DNA of 64,000 nt from assembly GCF_030733265.1 (NCBI RefSeq), contig NZ_JASHJI010000001.1, positions 496,001 through 560,000 of the forward strand. Direction: 5' to 3'. Each line of letters starts with the position of its first letter. Position 1 is the first letter of the stretch. The notes beneath the pieces were generated by a model. The model did not search any database. It saw only the letters and a list, made by a program, of their open reading frames with translations, and was not told the origin of the DNA. Below, piece by piece: positions 19,817-30,022 of this stretch. Both the position numbers and the translations under genes were made by a program. The DNA is from Roseibium sp. MMSF_3412. Lineage in GTDB: Bacteria > Pseudomonadota > Alphaproteobacteria > Rhizobiales > Stappiaceae.

Positions 19817-21307
19817 ATGGGGAGTAAAGAGGGCAATGCATTGCCTGTGATTGTACGTGTACTCGATGCATCGGCTTCAGAAGCCGCGCGCACCTCTGCT
19901 GTTTGTGCAAAACTGTTCACTTCATGCGCTGATCCGATCCTGTACACGGACTCTGCTTCCTGCCTGCAGGACCTTGCAGACAAATCAACGGACATTCTGA
20001 TTATCGACCTTGAAACGATCGGCGGCGACGAAGCGCTGGAGGCTTATGCTGTCAGATGCCCGAAAGCCGTCATCATGGCCGTCTCGGCCAAGGGGTCCGT
20101 ATCACGTGCGGTCAGCGCAATGCGCTCAGGAGCACATGATTTTCTGACCAAGCCGTTTTCGCTGGACGCGCTGGCAACAAAAATCGCATTTCAGCTGAAG
20201 CAGCGCAAACCGGTGCCCGATGCGGTATCCGTGGAAGCGAGCGCACCCATTGAAATCACCCGGGCACCTGACCCGTCACCTTCCAGACCGCTGACACCAT
20301 CTTCAACCGCGCAGACGCCCGGACCGGGCAGGCTGATCGGCGTTTCGGTCCAGATGCGCGAAGTGCACGAGCAGATCGCCCGCATGGCCCCCTCCCAGGC
20401 GCCTGTCTTCATCACCGGAGAGTCCGGAACGGGGAAGGAATTGTGCGCAAATGCCATTCATGACCTGTCGGAGCGCAATCCCAACCGCTTTGTCGCGCTG
20501 AATTGCGCGGCGATCCCGCGCGACCTGATCGAAAGCGAAATCTTCGGCTACATGCGCGGGGCTTTCACCGGTGCCACGGAGAACCGGGCCGGTGCAGCGG
20601 AACAGGCCGACGGCGGAACGCTGTTTCTCGATGAAATCGGTGAAATGGACCTGATGCTGCAAAGCAAGCTGCTGAGGTTCCTGCAAACCGGTACGTTCCA
20701 GCGATTGGGCGATACCCAATCCCGCCAGGTCGATGCCCGCATCATTTGCGCCACCAACAGAAACCCGGTGGCGGAAATCACGGCCGGGCGTTTCCGGGAA
20801 GACCTTTATTACAGGCTTCACGTTCTTCCGGTTCACTTGCCGCCGCTCAGGGAACGCAGGGATGACATCCTGCCCCTCGCAGAAGCCTTCCTGACGCGGT
20901 ACTCCGCTGAAGAACGCAGGAGTTTCAAAGGCTTTGATGCGGATGCCGAGGCGCGGATCCTGTCCTACTCCTGGCCGGGCAACGTGCGGCAGCTGGAAAA
21001 CACCGTCCGGCAGATCGTCGTCATGAACGAAGGTGCAGCGGTGACTTTCGACATGCTGCCCATGATCATCCGCGATCAGAGCGGCCGTCCGAATGCCGTT
21101 ATCGACCTTTCCAGGGAACGGTCGCGTGTCAGCGCGCCAAGCCGGCCGTTCGGTGCGATCGAACCCTTGTGGGCCCAGGAACGGAAGATCATCGAAGACG
21201 CTCTCGATGCCTTTGACGGAAACATCGCCATGGCGGCCGCGGCGCTGGAAATCAGCCCGTCGACAATCTACCGCAAACGTCAATCCTGGACGGCGCGCAG
21301 CATTTAA
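19817..21307 (+). CDS. Sigma-54-dependent response regulator (NtrC family)
   Basis: 496 residues in three parts. The receiver domain (about 11-130) has phosphoacceptor Asp64 and Lys112 but only one of the usual acidic-pocket residues (Asp17, in VLDAS). The AAA+ domain (about 170-400) has Walker A GESGTGKE 201-208, an intact GAFTGA loop 248-253 for contacting sigma-54, and Walker B GTLFLDEIGE 268-277. A Fis-type helix-turn-helix forms the C-terminus (MAAAALEISPSTIYRK). It should activate RpoN promoters. No partner kinase is adjacent; the target genes cannot be read. Confidence 0.9.
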   Translation: MGSKEGNALPVIVRVLDASASEAARTSAVCAKLFTSCADPILYTDSASCLQDLADKSTDILIIDLETIGGDEALEAYAVRCPKAVIMAVSAKGSVSRAVSAMRSGAHDFLTKPFSLDALATKIAFQLKQRKPVPDAVSVEASAPIEITRAPDPSPSRPLTPSSTAQTPGPGRLIGVSVQMREVHEQIARMAPSQAPVFITGESGTGKELCANAIHDLSERNPNRFVALNCAAIPRDLIESEIFGYMRGAFTGATENRAGAAEQADGGTLFLDEIGEMDLMLQSKLLRFLQTGTFQRLGDTQSRQVDARIICATNRNPVAEITAGRFREDLYYRLHVLPVHLPPLRERRDDILPLAEAFLTRYSAEERRSFKGFDADAEARILSYSWPGNVRQLENTVRQIVVMNEGAAVTFDMLPMIIRDQSGRPNAVIDLSRERSRVSAPSRPFGAIEPLWAQERKIIEDALDAFDGNIAMAAAALEISPSTIYRKRQSWTARSI

Positions 21308-21421
21308 CCGGCTATTGTTTGCCGCATCGCGCACATTTTCTTGTCTAACGCCTTAAGTCAGTCTATATCGGCAAAAAATCGCCAAGAATCGACAAGACTA
21401 AAGGCGTTCCGGAAAGTGAAC

Positions 21422-21991
21422 ATGTTGCGCAACAATCAAAAAATCCGAAATGCCTTCTCTGCTCTCCTGATGGCGGCGGGTGTTATTGCCGGGACATGTT
21501 CCGCATTTGCGCAGACCCCAAAGGTTTCCGGCCCGGCCGCGGATTTCACAGCTGCAAAGGATGGCTACGATGCCGCCTGGAAGGCGAACGGGCTTGCTTT
21601 TGTGATCGCAACCTTCACGCAAGACGGCGGAACTGCCTACGGCCAGTACACGCCGCGCAGCGGAACGGAATTTCAGGGCGACGAGGTGCTGTCGATCTAC
21701 GCGGAGCCCGTGGGTTACGCCTTTACCGAGACAAACGGCGTTTTTGCCTTTGACCTGACAGCAAGCTACCGGCTCCTGAACGCGTCCGGACAGGTGCTGG
21801 CGGAACAGGAGAATTTCGCGGAGTTTTCGGGCCAGGGACGGTCAAAGCAGCGCGAACTCGCGGCAGCGCTTTCATTCCAGTTCAGCGGACTGCCTGCCGG
21901 CGCATATCAGCTTGAAACACGTTTCAAGGATCAGGCCGACGGAAAAGAAGCCGGTTTCACCTTGCCATTTACGATCGCCGAACCCAATTAG
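21422..21991 (+). CDS. Exported protein of unknown function
   Basis: 189 residues with a clear signal peptide (cleavage near CSAFAQ, residues 26-31). The mature part is rich in alternating hydrophobic and polar residues (AGAYQLETRFKDQ, ASYRLLNASGQVL), suggesting a periplasmic beta-sandwich fold. ATG 21422 follows GGAAAG by 5 bp and is chosen over an in-frame ATG 81 bp upstream because the signal peptide starts here. I do not recognise the family. It lies between the sigma-54 regulator and groES, apparently a single gene. Confidence 0.75.
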   Translation: MLRNNQKIRNAFSALLMAAGVIAGTCSAFAQTPKVSGPAADFTAAKDGYDAAWKANGLAFVIATFTQDGGTAYGQYTPRSGTEFQGDEVLSIYAEPVGYAFTETNGVFAFDLTASYRLLNASGQVLAEQENFAEFSGQGRSKQRELAAALSFQFSGLPAGAYQLETRFKDQADGKEAGFTLPFTIAEPN

Positions 21992-22115
21992 GGCATAGCC
22001 ATGCCCGACCTGCTGCCGGCAACCGGATCCTGCTCTTGCAGATACCTTGGCGGCGCGTGGTTGCCGTGACAGGCAAACCGGCCCGATCTTCGGATTAAAT
22101 TATCGTCACAAAGCA

Positions 22116-22143
22116 TTGACAAAACGAGCGCCGCTGCATAAAT
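22116..22143 (+). promoter_or_regulatory. groESL promoter
   Basis: TTGACA at 22116-22121 and CATAAAT ending at 22143 with a 16-17 bp spacer form a good vegetative promoter. [13 protein letters not shown] would start a few bases before the CIRCE operator. Confidence 0.6.
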
Positions 22144-22154
22144 CCAAGGCGCTG

Positions 22155-22181
22155 TTAGCACTCGCCTTGAGGGAGTGCTAG
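22155..22181 (+). promoter_or_regulatory. CIRCE operator (HrcA site)
   Basis: TTAGCACTC, a 9-bp spacer and GAGTGCTAG form the classical CIRCE inverted repeat with one mismatch from the palindrome at its last base. HrcA bound here represses groESL until heat shock. hrcA is not in the window. Confidence 0.95.
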
Positions 22182-22281
22182 CGAGCGGCAGGGGCAAAGA
22201 TTTCCTGCTTACGTCAACCCAATAATCATGTCTCGCGCGCTGCCAATTGCGTGGGGCGCGCTCATGAGAGGAAACAGTCTT

Positions 22282-22569
22282 ATGGCATTTCGTCCACTGC
22301 ACGACCGTGTCGTAGTTCGCCGCGTCGACTCTGAAGAGAAGACAGCCGGCGGCATCATCATTCCGGATACCGCTAAAGAGAAGCCGCAGGAAGGCGAGAT
22401 CATCTCCGTCGGCACCGGCGCCCGCAAAGACAACGGCGAGATCGTTGCGCTCGATGTCAAGGCAGGCGACCGCGTCCTGTTCGGCAAGTGGTCCGGCACC
22501 GAAGTCAAGATCGATGGTGAAGACCTCCTGATCATGAAGGAATCCGACATCATGGGCGTGATCGCTTAA
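22282..22569 (+). CDS. groES: Co-chaperonin GroES
   Basis: A 95-residue co-chaperonin that forms the heptameric lid of GroEL. It begins [14 protein letters not shown] and has the mobile-loop region [21 protein letters not shown] 22282 follows a GAGAGGAAA ribosome-binding site; an in-frame start 54 bp upstream is ignored because it lies beyond the family N-terminus. Regulated by the CIRCE element 100 bp upstream and cotranscribed with groEL. Confidence 0.98.
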   Translation: MAFRPLHDRVVVRRVDSEEKTAGGIIIPDTAKEKPQEGEIISVGTGARKDNGEIVALDVKAGDRVLFGKWSGTEVKIDGEDLLIMKESDIMGVIA

Positions 22570-22617
22570 TCCGACAGCGAACCGCTCCTGATCTCTTCAA
22601 CTTCCCAATTTAGGTGA

Positions 22618-24270
<1,653 letters not shown>

Positions 24271-24296
24271 GAAGTCCCAGCTCAGAAGCTTAGCGG

Positions 24297-24324
24297 AAAG
24301 GGCGGTCCTCGGGCCGCCCTTTTT
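24297..24324 (+). terminator. groESL terminator, copy 1
   Basis: AAAGGGCGG and CCGCCCTTT arms close an 8-base loop (TCCTCGGG), followed by a T-run. It begins 27 bp after the groEL stop. Confidence 0.9.
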
Positions 24325-24420
24325 GCGTGACGCGCCGCCCACCTTTTTCTGATTGTGCCGCTTTGCGGCACGGGGGAGCGGCATGGGCTTCTAAGAAGCC
24401 TCAGCTCAGAAGCTTTATGA

Positions 24421-24448
24421 AAAGGGCGGTCCTCGGGCCGCCCTTTTT
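24421..24448 (+). terminator. groESL terminator, copy 2
   Basis: The same 9-bp stem, loop and T-run as copy 1, identical across the hairpin, repeated 124 bp downstream. It is oriented to catch read-through from groEL. Confidence 0.85.
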
Positions 24449-24490
24449 GCATAACGCGCACGGGCGGCCTTAACAAACGCTTCGTTCGCG

Positions 24491-25276
24491 TTACAGGAGG
24501 CCTGTCTCCTCACCCATCTGGCCGGAGAGGTACTTGCGAACAACAGGATCGAGCCGAAGGCTCTCGGCGCTGTAGATGCCACAGCTCTTGAACAGGTCCC
24601 TGACCGGCCTGTAGGTCTCGAATTTGCGCCAGACCACTTTCGACGCATATGGCATGCGCCTCGGCATTGATGCCAGAAAGCACATGGAGCCGAAAAGATA
24701 CTGCCGTTTCTGCCTTGGAGGCGGCGTCAGGATGTGCATGCTGAGCGCGTTTTCGTTTTTCCGCTCACTGTCGACGACAAACAGCCTGCCGTTCTGGTAG
24801 GAGACCTTGCCGTCGCATCTCGTCCAGCGTCGGCGTTTCAGCGCCGGGTCGGCAAGCGCTTCGATCAGGCGGCTGTAGACGACACCGTTGCGCTCATCGA
24901 GGAAAACGCAATTCACGACATAGCCGGTCGGATCGACCGGGGCCTGAAAATAGACCTGGTAGGCCCCCAGAAAAGGCCGCAGGCGGGCAAGATCTCCCGG
25001 GAAAACAGTCGCGAGCGGGTCCTGGCGGCGTTCCCGAAGCGTGGCCGTTCTTGCCCGATAGGACGACAGAAGTTGCGTGTGACTTCCTAGCAGTTCCCTG
25101 TCTTCGAGCCCGAAATACCGCGCCATCCGGCGCAGGTTGTTGGCCGATGGTCTGGAACGGCCGGACAGGTATTTGCTGAATTGCTGCTGGTTGATGCCGA
25201 TGTCGCGGCACACCTGTGCTGTGGAGGCCTTTTCCGCGCATAGAAAGCGTAGGTTTTCCCTGAAATCATCGGTCAT
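24491..25276 (-). CDS. XRE-family [15 protein letters not shown] regulator
   Basis: 261 residues with an N-terminal XRE helix-turn-helix (about 5-60; DIGINQQQFSKYLSGRSRPSANNLRRMARYFG) and an unassigned C-terminal domain of about 180 residues that may bind an effector. ATG 25276 is the best fit to XRE N-termini (MTDDFRENLRFLC); in-frame starts farther upstream would add unconserved residues. Divergent from the peptide-binding-protein gene with 142 bp between starts, so it plausibly controls that operon. The ligand is unknown. Confidence 0.8.
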   Translation of the reverse strand: MTDDFRENLRFLCAEKASTAQVCRDIGINQQQFSKYLSGRSRPSANNLRRMARYFGLEDRELLGSHTQLLSSYRARTATLRERRQDPLATVFPGDLARLRPFLGAYQVYFQAPVDPTGYVVNCVFLDERNGVVYSRLIEALADPALKRRRWTRCDGKVSYQNGRLFVVDSERKNENALSMHILTPPPRQKRQYLFGSMCFLASMPRRMPYASKVVWRKFETYRPVRDLFKSCGIYSAESLRLDPVVRKYLSGQMGEETGLL

Positions 25277-25418
25277 CGCGATCGTCCGCTCCGGTGTATC
25301 GGCATCCCTTAAGAGCTTAAAGTAGCTCATACTTGCATAAAAGTGCGAAATTGCGTCCACCGAGCACCAAACCGATTGTCGAGCCAATTCAGAACGGCTC
25401 ACCAGTTGGAGGATGACG

Positions 25419-27020
25419 ATGAACAAGCAGGACTTTCTGCGCACCATGGAGCATCGCCTGATGTCGCGCAGCATCGATCGGCGTCAATTCATGCGGGGCG
25501 TTCTTGCGACCGGCCTGACCGTGGCTGCGGCAAGCGCCTGGGCGGACCGGGTCGAAGCAGCGACACCGAAGAAAGGCGGCTCTTTGACGGCGGGTCTCGG
25601 GCACGGTGCCACGAGCGACACGCTTGATCCGGGCCTGCTCGCGGCAGGTTTTCTCATTCCGCTTGGAATTGCCATGAACGGCTACCTGACGGAGATCGAC
25701 CCCAACAATGAGGTTCAGCCATCGCTGGCGGAGGGCTGGGAGGTTTCGGGCGACGCCTCGGTCTGGCGGTTCAAACTGCGCAACGGCGCGGAATTCCACA
25801 ACGGCAAAACCGTGACACCGGGAGACGTGGTCGCGTCGATCAACCACCACCGCGGTGAAAAGACAACGTCGGCCGCCGCGCCGCTGATGGCCGGCGTCAA
25901 GAACATCCGGGTCGATGGCAGTGACGTTGTCGTGTTCGAACTCGAGGCCGGCAACGCCGACTTCCCGGCAGCCCTCAGCGATTATCATATCGCGATCATG
26001 CCGGCGGTGGACGGCAAGATGGACTGGCAGTCCGGTATCGGCAGCGGCGCGTACCGGCTCGACGAATTCGACCCCGGTGTCGCGGCGCAGCTCTCCAGAC
26101 ACGCCAACCACTGGACCGATGCGGCCGGGCATGTCGATGAATGGCGTCTGCTGGTGCTTCTCGACACGAACGCGCGCATGACGGCAGCGCTCACCGGCGA
26201 TGTCGACGTCGCCGACAAGATCGATGTCAAAACGGCAGGACGTCTTGCCGGAAATCCCAATCTCAATGTGCACTCGGTCGCAGGGACACAGCATTACAGC
26301 TTCCCGATGCTGACCAACAGGGCTCCGTTTGACGACAACAACGTTCGCCAGGCGATCAAATGGGGCATCGACCGCGAGGAACTTCTTGAAAAAATCCTCT
26401 TCGGATACGGCTCGGTCGGCAACGATCATCCCATCGGATCGGGTCAGAAATACTTCAATTCCGAGCTGGAACAGAAATCCCTTGATCCTGACAAGGCAAA
26501 GTACTTCCTGAAGCAGGCGGGTCTGAGCAGTCTCGATGTAGAGCTGTCGGCCTCGGACGCCGCCTTCCCCGGGGCCATCGACGCCGCGCTGCTGATCCAG
26601 AATTCGGCTGCGAATTGCGGTATCAACGTGAAGGTCGTGAGGGAACCCAATGACGGGTACTGGTCGGATGTCTGGCTCAAGAAGCCGTGGTGCGCGAGCT
26701 ACTGGGCCGGCCGGCCGGTGGAGGACCTGATGTTTTCTCTGGCTTTCAAGTCCGGCGTCTCCTGGAACGAGTCGCTCTGGTCACACGAGAAGTTCGATGC
26801 GCTTCTGACCGAGGCGCGGGCAACACTCGATACGGAAAAACGCCGCGACATGTATTGGGAAATGCAGGATATTGTTTCCAATCAGGGCGGAGTCGCCATT
26901 CCGATGTTTGCTTCTTACGTCTTTGCGACACGGCCGTCGGTCGGCACACCGGATGTCATGGGATCAAACCTCGATCTCGATGGCAGCAGCTTCATGCAGC
27001 GCTGGTGGAAAGAAGGCTAA
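25419..27020 (+). CDS. ABC transporter substrate-binding protein, family 5 (peptide type), Tat-exported
   Basis: 533 residues. The N-terminus has a twin-arginine signal (RRQFMRGVLATGLTVAAASAW), so it is exported folded. The mature protein is a family 5 (DppA/OppA-like) solute-binding protein: PSLAEGWEVS, WRFKLRNGAEFHNGKTVT and the later GYGSVGNDHPIG. ATG 25419 is preferred over ATG 25413 because GGAGG directly abuts the latter but is 6 bp from the former. No permease or ATPase genes accompany it, so it must share a transporter encoded elsewhere. An M81 peptidase follows 97 bp downstream. Confidence 0.88.
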   Translation: MNKQDFLRTMEHRLMSRSIDRRQFMRGVLATGLTVAAASAWADRVEAATPKKGGSLTAGLGHGATSDTLDPGLLAAGFLIPLGIAMNGYLTEIDPNNEVQPSLAEGWEVSGDASVWRFKLRNGAEFHNGKTVTPGDVVASINHHRGEKTTSAAAPLMAGVKNIRVDGSDVVVFELEAGNADFPAALSDYHIAIMPAVDGKMDWQSGIGSGAYRLDEFDPGVAAQLSRHANHWTDAAGHVDEWRLLVLLDTNARMTAALTGDVDVADKIDVKTAGRLAGNPNLNVHSVAGTQHYSFPMLTNRAPFDDNNVRQAIKWGIDREELLEKILFGYGSVGNDHPIGSGQKYFNSELEQKSLDPDKAKYFLKQAGLSSLDVELSASDAAFPGAIDAALLIQNSAANCGINVKVVREPNDGYWSDVWLKKPWCASYWAGRPVEDLMFSLAFKSGVSWNESLWSHEKFDALLTEARATLDTEKRRDMYWEMQDIVSNQGGVAIPMFASYVFATRPSVGTPDVMGSNLDLDGSSFMQRWWKEG

Positions 27021-27117
27021 GTGGTGAGATGAACCGCACCGGTCCGGTCAGGCCGGCGCGGTTGAAAGCTCCTGAGCCGGTGCCAAGGACGGACACACAA
27101 ACCAAGGTCCTGCAACG

Positions 27118-28593
27118 ATGAAACTCTTCATGGCCACCCTGTCGACCGAGACGAATACCTTTTCGCCGATGCCAACAGGATTGTCCGGTTTCAAGGAATA
27201 TTATCTGCGGCACGGCACGGCGACGCAGGAACCGCCGAACCTGATGACGGAGGCCCTGCATGTCTGGCGCGCCCGGGCAGAGCAATTCGGCTGGGAGGTG
27301 GTGGAAAGTCTCGCGGCGATCGCCGAACCCGCCGGACCGACAACATCCGACTGCTATCGGAGTTTACGCGACGAAATCCTAGCGGACTTGCGCAAGGCGG
27401 GCGATATCGACGTTGTTCTGCTGCAGTTGCATGGCGCCATGGTGGCAGAGGGTTGCGACGATTGCGAAGGTGACATTCTGGAACGTGTCCGCTCGATCTG
27501 CCCCGATGCGGTCATCGGCACCGCGCTGGACCAGCATTGCCACCTGACGGAACGGATGCTGGCAAACTGTGACCTGATCGTCTGTTTCAAGGAATATCCG
27601 CATGACGACGCGTCTGCACGTGCCGAAGAACTCTTCGAACTGGCGCGGCGGACCCGGTCCGGAGACATCCGGCCCGTGATGCGTGCGTTCGATTGCCGGA
27701 TGATCAATCTTTATCTGACAAAGACCGGCAAGATGCGTGACTTCGTACAGCACATGCGCGATCTGGAGAACCGGGCCGGCATTCTTTCCGTCTCCCTCGC
27801 GCACGGGTTCCCCTGGGCCGATGTCGAAGACGTCGGCACGAGGACGCTGGTTGTTGCTGACAACAACCCCCTGCTCGCACAGAAAACGGCAGAGACACTC
27901 GGCCGGACTTTTTTCGATTTGCGGTATGAGGTCACGAGCACGTTTTCAGCGCTCGAGGACGCCTTGTGCGAAGCAGCGGCTGCAACGAGCGGACCGGTTG
28001 TTCTCGCCGATATGGGAGACAATTCGGGCGGTGGTGCCCCCGGGGATTCAACCTTTGTGCTGCACGCCCTGATGAAGAGGAACCTTTCAAATGTTGCAAG
28101 CGGAATTTACTGGGACCCGGTTGCCGTCCGGATTTGCCGGGACGCCGGGATCGGCGCTTCCATCAAGCTAAGACTGGGCGGCAAGACAGGCACGGATTCA
28201 GGTCAGCCGATCGACCTCAGCGGTCAGGTCATGAACATTCAAAGCGATCTCGGCCAGCATCTGGGCCTCGGGCTCGAACCGCTCGGAACCGTGGTCTGGC
28301 TGCGTACCGGCGATGAGGTCGACATCCTGATCAACAATCTCAGAACGCAGGTGTATCACCCGGAAGCGTTCGAACAGCTCGGTATCGATTTGGCGGACAA
28401 GTCGATCGTCGTGGTCAAATCGCTGTTTCATTTCTACGCGCCCTTCGAAAAAATCGCGTCGCGGATCATCCAGATGGCAACAGCCGGGGGAACCTCCCCT
28501 GAATTCAGAAACCTTCCGCTGACCAAAAGGCAGGACGCCTATTGGCCCCGAGTGGACAACCCGTTTGAGGAACGCGTGCGCACATCCGCATGA
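27118..28593 (+). CDS. M81-family metallopeptidase (MlrC / microcystinase C-like)
   Basis: 491 residues, the full length of the family. M81 signatures include STETNTFSPMPT at the N-terminus, QLHGAMVAEGCDDCEGD, ALDQHCHLT, YPHDD and LADMGDNSGGGAPGDST. MlrC hydrolyses linear peptides left by microcystin degradation, but most homologues act on unknown peptides or amidohydrolase-type substrates. Placement behind an oligopeptide-binding protein suggests uptake followed by cytosolic hydrolysis of a particular peptide. No signal peptide is seen. Confidence 0.88.
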   Translation: MKLFMATLSTETNTFSPMPTGLSGFKEYYLRHGTATQEPPNLMTEALHVWRARAEQFGWEVVESLAAIAEPAGPTTSDCYRSLRDEILADLRKAGDIDVVLLQLHGAMVAEGCDDCEGDILERVRSICPDAVIGTALDQHCHLTERMLANCDLIVCFKEYPHDDASARAEELFELARRTRSGDIRPVMRAFDCRMINLYLTKTGKMRDFVQHMRDLENRAGILSVSLAHGFPWADVEDVGTRTLVVADNNPLLAQKTAETLGRTFFDLRYEVTSTFSALEDALCEAAAATSGPVVLADMGDNSGGGAPGDSTFVLHALMKRNLSNVASGIYWDPVAVRICRDAGIGASIKLRLGGKTGTDSGQPIDLSGQVMNIQSDLGQHLGLGLEPLGTVVWLRTGDEVDILINNLRTQVYHPEAFEQLGIDLADKSIVVVKSLFHFYAPFEKIASRIIQMATAGGTSPEFRNLPLTKRQDAYWPRVDNPFEERVRTSA

Positions 28594-28693
28594 CACGCCA
28601 GACACGGTGCTGGATCCATTCCTGAACCTGCAGGCTGCTCAGATCCAGCCGGTCCTTCATTGCGCACAGTACACGTTCTGTTAGAACAGTGTC

Positions 28694-29308
28694 ATGGATC
28701 CTGCTTCCCTTCTTCTACTGGCATCCGCGACGGCAGTGCTCGTCATGATACCAGGCCCCAATGTGGCGCTTTTTATCGCGAACACGCTGGCACACGGCCC
28801 GCGTTACGGCTGTGCGACCGTTGTCGGCACCACGATAGGCGTGGGCGTTCAACTGGTGATCGTCGTGCTCGGCTATTCCGCCCTGCTGCAATTTGCAGCC
28901 AGCACACTCGTCTGGCTGAAATGGGCAGGCGTCGTCTACCTGATCTACCTCGGTATCCGCGCCTGGCGCCAGGGAATGGATGATGCGGGACAGGTGCAGG
29001 CGACAGGCGGCACCCTGACCGGATTGTTCTTTCAGGGACTGTTCCTTGCGATTGCCAATCCGAAGACGCTGGTGTTCATCGCGGCCTTCCTGCCCCAGTT
29101 CACCGGAGAAGTTCCGACTGCAGCGCACCTGACAGCCGCCGCCTCCGTTTATTTGACCATCGTCTTTTTCGGCGATCTTCTGTGGGTGGCGGCGGCGAAC
29201 ATCTCGCGGCCCCTGGTGCTGCAACTCGGGCGCCTCCGCCACAGGCTGACCGGTGCGCTCTTCATCGGCGCAGGCGTCGGACTCGCGCTGGCGCGCGCCG
29301 AACGCTGA
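28694..29308 (+). CDS. LysE/RhtB-family amino-acid exporter
   Basis: 204 residues with about six membrane helices. The family signature is PGPNVALFIANTLAHGPRYG near the N-terminus, followed by LKWAGVVYLIYLGIRAW and the central IANPKTLVFIAAFLPQF. These proteins export amino acids or homoserine lactones; the substrate cannot be assigned. ATG 28694 is close to the family start. It lies 100 bp after the M81 gene on the same strand and could remove amino acids released by peptide breakdown, which is inference. Confidence 0.88.
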   Translation: MDPASLLLLASATAVLVMIPGPNVALFIANTLAHGPRYGCATVVGTTIGVGVQLVIVVLGYSALLQFAASTLVWLKWAGVVYLIYLGIRAWRQGMDDAGQVQATGGTLTGLFFQGLFLAIANPKTLVFIAAFLPQFTGEVPTAAHLTAAASVYLTIVFFGDLLWVAAANISRPLVLQLGRLRHRLTGALFIGAGVGLALARAER

Positions 29309-29371
29309 CACACACTTTCAAACAAAACGCTCCCGCACAGACCTTTTCAAAGCAGATCGAGAAAGCGCGTC

Positions 29372-30010
29372 ATGTCCGTCATCGAATATGTTTATTCCGC
29401 TCATTCCGCATTCGCCTATCTCGGCTCCGCCGAAATCCAGCGTATCTGCCGGGATCACGATGCTGTTCTGGTCCACAAACCTGTCCTCTTGTCGCCAGTG
29501 GTCGAGGCTCAGCGCAGTCCTGCCTTCCGCAAACGTACACAGGAGCATGTCGACTATTTCTTCGGCCGCGAGATCGAGCGGTGGGCGGAATACCGCTCCG
29601 TTCCAATCATCAATCACCGGCCAAGCCAGCATGATGCCGACTACAGCGTTGCATCGGGCATGATCATTGCCCTGGGCGAAACAGGACTCCAAACCGACAG
29701 GATGGCGCACCGGCTGATGGAGGCGCACTGGCGCGAAGACGTCGACCTGTCGGACGAGACAGCGCTGAAAACCATAGCGCAGGAACTGGGGCTCGACCCA
29801 GAGACCCATCTGGAAAGGGCGGCCTCGCGGGAAGTCCAGGACAAGCTTCAGGCGAACACGACATGGGCCGTCTCGAAGGCGCTGTTCGGATCACCAACCT
29901 ATATCGTCGACGGCGACCCTTTTTACGGGCAGGATCATTTGCATTTGGTGGAACGCGCACTTGAGACACCGTTCAAGCCGAATAACTGGTCCAATCCAAA
30001 CGTTGAGTGA
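29372..30010 (+). CDS. DsbA-family protein, 2-hydroxychromene-2-carboxylate isomerase type
   Basis: 212 residues of the kappa-class GST/DsbA fold. The N-terminus reads MSVIEYVYSAHSAFAYLG, where Ser rather than a CxxC pair occupies the active-site loop, and the C-terminal family motif is GSPTYIVDGDPFYGQDHLHLVERAL. This matches HCCA isomerases, glutathione-dependent enzymes of naphthalene-type ring degradation; most homologues in non-degraders have unknown substrates. There is no aromatic pathway nearby. Confidence 0.85.
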   Translation: MSVIEYVYSAHSAFAYLGSAEIQRICRDHDAVLVHKPVLLSPVVEAQRSPAFRKRTQEHVDYFFGREIERWAEYRSVPIINHRPSQHDADYSVASGMIIALGETGLQTDRMAHRLMEAHWREDVDLSDETALKTIAQELGLDPETHLERAASREVQDKLQANTTWAVSKALFGSPTYIVDGDPFYGQDHLHLVERALETPFKPNNWSNPNVE

Positions 30011-30022
30011 GGCGCACCGACC

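Noticed and set aside
28602..28670. GCTGGATC ... GATCCAGC inverted 8-bp arms between the M81 and LysE genes
   Set aside because: A 25-base loop and no T-run; too weak to call a terminator.
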